In this document: positions 5,783 through 7,045 of the stretch, piece after piece | How positions within the stretch are numbered: the first letter of the stretch is position 1 | Layout of the letters: each line of letters opens with the position of its first letter | Assembly (NCBI GenBank): GCA_041477815.1 | Contig: JBGOUV010000370.1 | Location: 1-7,045 of the forward strand | Direction: 5' to 3' | Origin: JBGOUV01 sp041477815 | Lineage (GTDB): Bacteria > Acidobacteriota > Terriglobia > Bryobacterales > JACQDG01 | Length of the DNA: 7,045 bases | Notes under the pieces: model-generated | What the model was told of the DNA's origin: nothing | Databases searched by the model: none | The model's input: only the letters and a program-made list of their open reading frames with translations | Program-made: the position numbers and the translations under genes

Positions 5783-6850
5783 TCACGAACCCTTCTGCCG
5801 GTAGAATGCGCGTAGGCCTTTGTGCATGGCCTTGACTCTCCGCTTCCTTCCGGCCGCCGCTCGGGGGTCGGTCCTTTCCTCGTGCCTTTTTACTTCCGCG
5901 AGCAGCTTGCGATAACTCTTCCAACGTTCGTCGCTCACCACGCCTGCGGCGATCGCGCCCGCCACCGCGCAGCCACCTTCGCCGGAATGAGAGCAATTCC
6001 GAAACCGGCAGGCGGACGCGATCTCCGCGATTTCGTCGAAAGTCCGATCCACACTCTCCGATCCGGCCCAGAGCTGGAGCTCGCGCATACCCGGCGTGTC
6101 GATCACAGCGCCGCCGGCGGCGAGCGGGAGCAGCTCCCGGCGGGTTGTGGTGTGGCGTCCCCGGCTGTCGGACTCCCGCACCTGGTTGGTCCGGAGCCGC
6201 TCCTCTCCCAGGAGGCAATTGACGATAGCCGACTTCCCCACACCCGAGGAGCCCAGAAGCGCGACCGTCCGGCCATAGGCCAGGAAGGCGCGCAGGCCAT
6301 CGAGGCCGCGCGGCGTCCTCGTACTCGCCGGCACTATCGGTACGTCTCGCGCCGCAGCAGCGGTCTGGGCCACTCGCGCCTCGATATCCAGGCACAGGTC
6401 CGCTTTATGAAGGACCGCCACGGCTTCGGCTCCGGCCTCCGCGGCCAGCGTCAGATATCGTTCGAGTCGCCGCAGGTTGAAATCGCCGTCGAGCCCGCAG
6501 ACCAGAAAAACCAGGTCGATGTTGGCTGCCACCGGCTGTTCGTCTTCGCGCCGGCCGGCAGCGCGGCGCGAAAACACCGTCTTGCGCGGCAGCACCGCCT
6601 CCACGATGGCCCCGGACGGGCCGACGACCCGCGCGGCCACCCAATCGCCGGTTACGGGCATACCGGCACGGCCGGGCGTTCGATACCACAAGGCGCCGGA
6701 GGGTTCCGCGGGAAGCTCGCCCGCCGCGGTGAACAACCGGTAGTGATCGCGCTGGGAAACAGCCACACGGGCCAACACCAAGCCTCGTGCAGCGTAGGGT
6801 TGAAAGAGCCTATGGACGGAAGCGTCCGCTCCCAGTGATTCCAAAAACAT
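5783..6850 (-). CDS. rsgA: Ribosome small-subunit-dependent GTPase A (30S maturation GTPase)
   Basis: Encodes 355 residues, close to the ~350 of E. coli RsgA. ATG 6850 is chosen over the upstream in-frame start at 6901 because GGAG (6863-6860) lies nine bases before it and the next residues (SLGADASVHRLFQPYA) already belong to the family. RsgA is a cytoplasmic GTPase that checks the decoding centre late in 30S assembly; GTP hydrolysis on the ribosome releases it or RbfA. Domains: N-terminal OB-fold (~20-90), then a circularly permuted GTPase with motifs in the order G4 (LHKAD, 147-151), G5 region (PASTRT, ~174-179), G1 GSSGVGKS (200-207), G2 GRHTTT (231-236) and G3 DTPG (251-254), then a zinc knuckle with Cys281, Cys286, His288 and Cys294, and a basic C-terminal helix (RKRRVKAMHKGLRAFYRQ). 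G4 is normally NKxD; here His replaces Asn (codon CAT). All other key residues are intact, so the gene looks functional. It is followed in the same direction by the receptor gene. Confidence 0.95.
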   Translation of the reverse strand: MFLESLGADASVHRLFQPYAARGLVLARVAVSQRDHYRLFTAAGELPAEPSGALWYRTPGRAGMPVTGDWVAARVVGPSGAIVEAVLPRKTVFSRRAAGRREDEQPVAANIDLVFLVCGLDGDFNLRRLERYLTLAAEAGAEAVAVLHKADLCLDIEARVAQTAAAARDVPIVPASTRTPRGLDGLRAFLAYGRTVALLGSSGVGKSAIVNCLLGEERLRTNQVRESDSRGRHTTTRRELLPLAAGGAVIDTPGMRELQLWAGSESVDRTFDEIAEIASACRFRNCSHSGEGGCAVAGAIAAGVVSDERWKSYRKLLAEVKRHEERTDPRAAAGRKRRVKAMHKGLRAFYRQKGS

Positions 6851-6859
6851 GACTGTTCG

Positions 6860-6865
6860 CTCCAA
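6860..6865 (-). promoter_or_regulatory. Ribosome binding site that sets the rsgA start
   Basis: On the minus strand the sequence reads TTGGAG, then nine bases, then ATG at 6850. This supports the 355-residue form of RsgA rather than the 17-residue-longer reading from 6901, whose extra residues (WCLLSQSHSSPLERTV) do not resemble the family. Confidence 0.6.
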
Positions 6866-6990
6866 TGGACTGGAATGGGATTGCGAGAGGAGACACCACA
6901 CCCGGATGGATTAGAAAAGCTCGTCCGGACTGGAGCTAGCGGACAATCACAACCGTCAAGTTAGCAGATTCGCGGTCCCCCAAGCAATCG

Positions 6991-7044
6991 TTACTCGCAG
7001 GCGGCCTGTCTTGCCGTCAGTTCGTAGGGGCCGGCCCGCGTATT
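6991..7044 (-). CDS. Possible C-terminal tail of another minus-strand gene (cut by right edge)
   Basis: Reading the minus strand from the right edge, one frame stays open for 17 codons (NTRAGPYELTARQAACE) and ends at TAA (6993-6991). Codon third positions are mostly G or C, as in the neighbours. Another minus frame stops earlier. Seventeen codons are far too few for a secure call and no family was recognised. If real, it would leave about 140 bases before rsgA. Confidence 0.2.
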   Translation of the reverse strand, partial: NTRAGPYELTARQAACE

Positions 7045-7045
7045 A

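Noticed and set aside
5822..6838. 338-residue plus-strand open frame opposite rsgA
   Set aside because: It is antisense to a gene with clear GTPase motifs, has no recognisable domain or signal, and is the kind of long antisense frame that GC-rich codon usage produces.
6933..6987. Promoter before rsgA: TTGACG at 6954-6959 (-), or TTGCTT at 6982-6987 (-)
   Set aside because: TTGACG is a good -35 but no acceptable -10 lies 16-18 bases on (nearest TAGCTC at 15). The other pair, 17 bases apart, matches the consensus poorly at both boxes.
6851..7045. tRNA or other structured RNA gene in the right-hand 195 bases
   Set aside because: No T-loop or acceptor-stem pattern was found; only short chance palindromes such as GGGCCGGCCC (7028-7037) and GTCCGGAC (6923-6930).
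1..7045. CRISPR array, insertion sequence or attachment site
   Set aside because: No regularly spaced direct repeats, no transposase or integrase frame, and no terminal inverted repeats with target duplication were seen.

Overview
The window carries five protein-coding genes (one cut off by the left edge) on GC-rich DNA. The best guess is an acidobacterium of the Bryobacterales/Solibacter type. This rests on the very large outer-membrane receptor with an N-terminal carboxypeptidase-regulatory-like domain, the secreted ThuA-domain protein, and an OmpH/Skp-like chaperone with a proline-rich tail. The assignment is inferred from family distribution and is not proven by a marker gene.

Layout from left to right. 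Bases 2-274 (+) are the C-terminal end of an OmpH/Skp-family periplasmic chaperone. An 84-base gap with one possible promoter follows. Bases 359-1198 (+) encode an exported ThuA-domain protein with a twin-arginine-type signal. It converges on a minus-strand gene (1200-2312) for an XRE helix-turn-helix regulator fused to a periplasmic-binding-protein-like ligand domain; only one base separates the two stop codons. Bases 2313-2490 hold no gene but are dense in self-complementary segments: a 14-bp perfect palindrome and several back-to-back stem-loops, two of which exclude each other. Bases 2491-5721 (-) encode a 1076-residue TonB-dependent-receptor-like/Oar-like outer-membrane protein. A 61-base spacer with an inverted repeat next to the GTG start separates it from rsgA (5783-6850, -), the circularly permuted GTPase of 30S ribosome maturation. 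The last 195 bases contain no convincing gene, apart from a possible 17-codon tail of another minus-strand gene.

How the genes relate. rsgA, the receptor and the regulator lie in the same direction (rsgA, then receptor, then regulator) but do not form an obvious pathway. The receptor and the exported ThuA protein both suggest uptake or processing of sugar polymers or glycosides at the cell envelope. The regulator has the ligand-domain signature of a family often linked to molybdate/tungstate or molybdopterin genes, yet none of those genes is visible here. No mobile element, CRISPR array, tRNA or rRNA was seen. No clearly new multi-gene system is evident. The most unusual items are the structured 2359-2460 region, the hairpin before the receptor start, and the altered G4 motif of RsgA.
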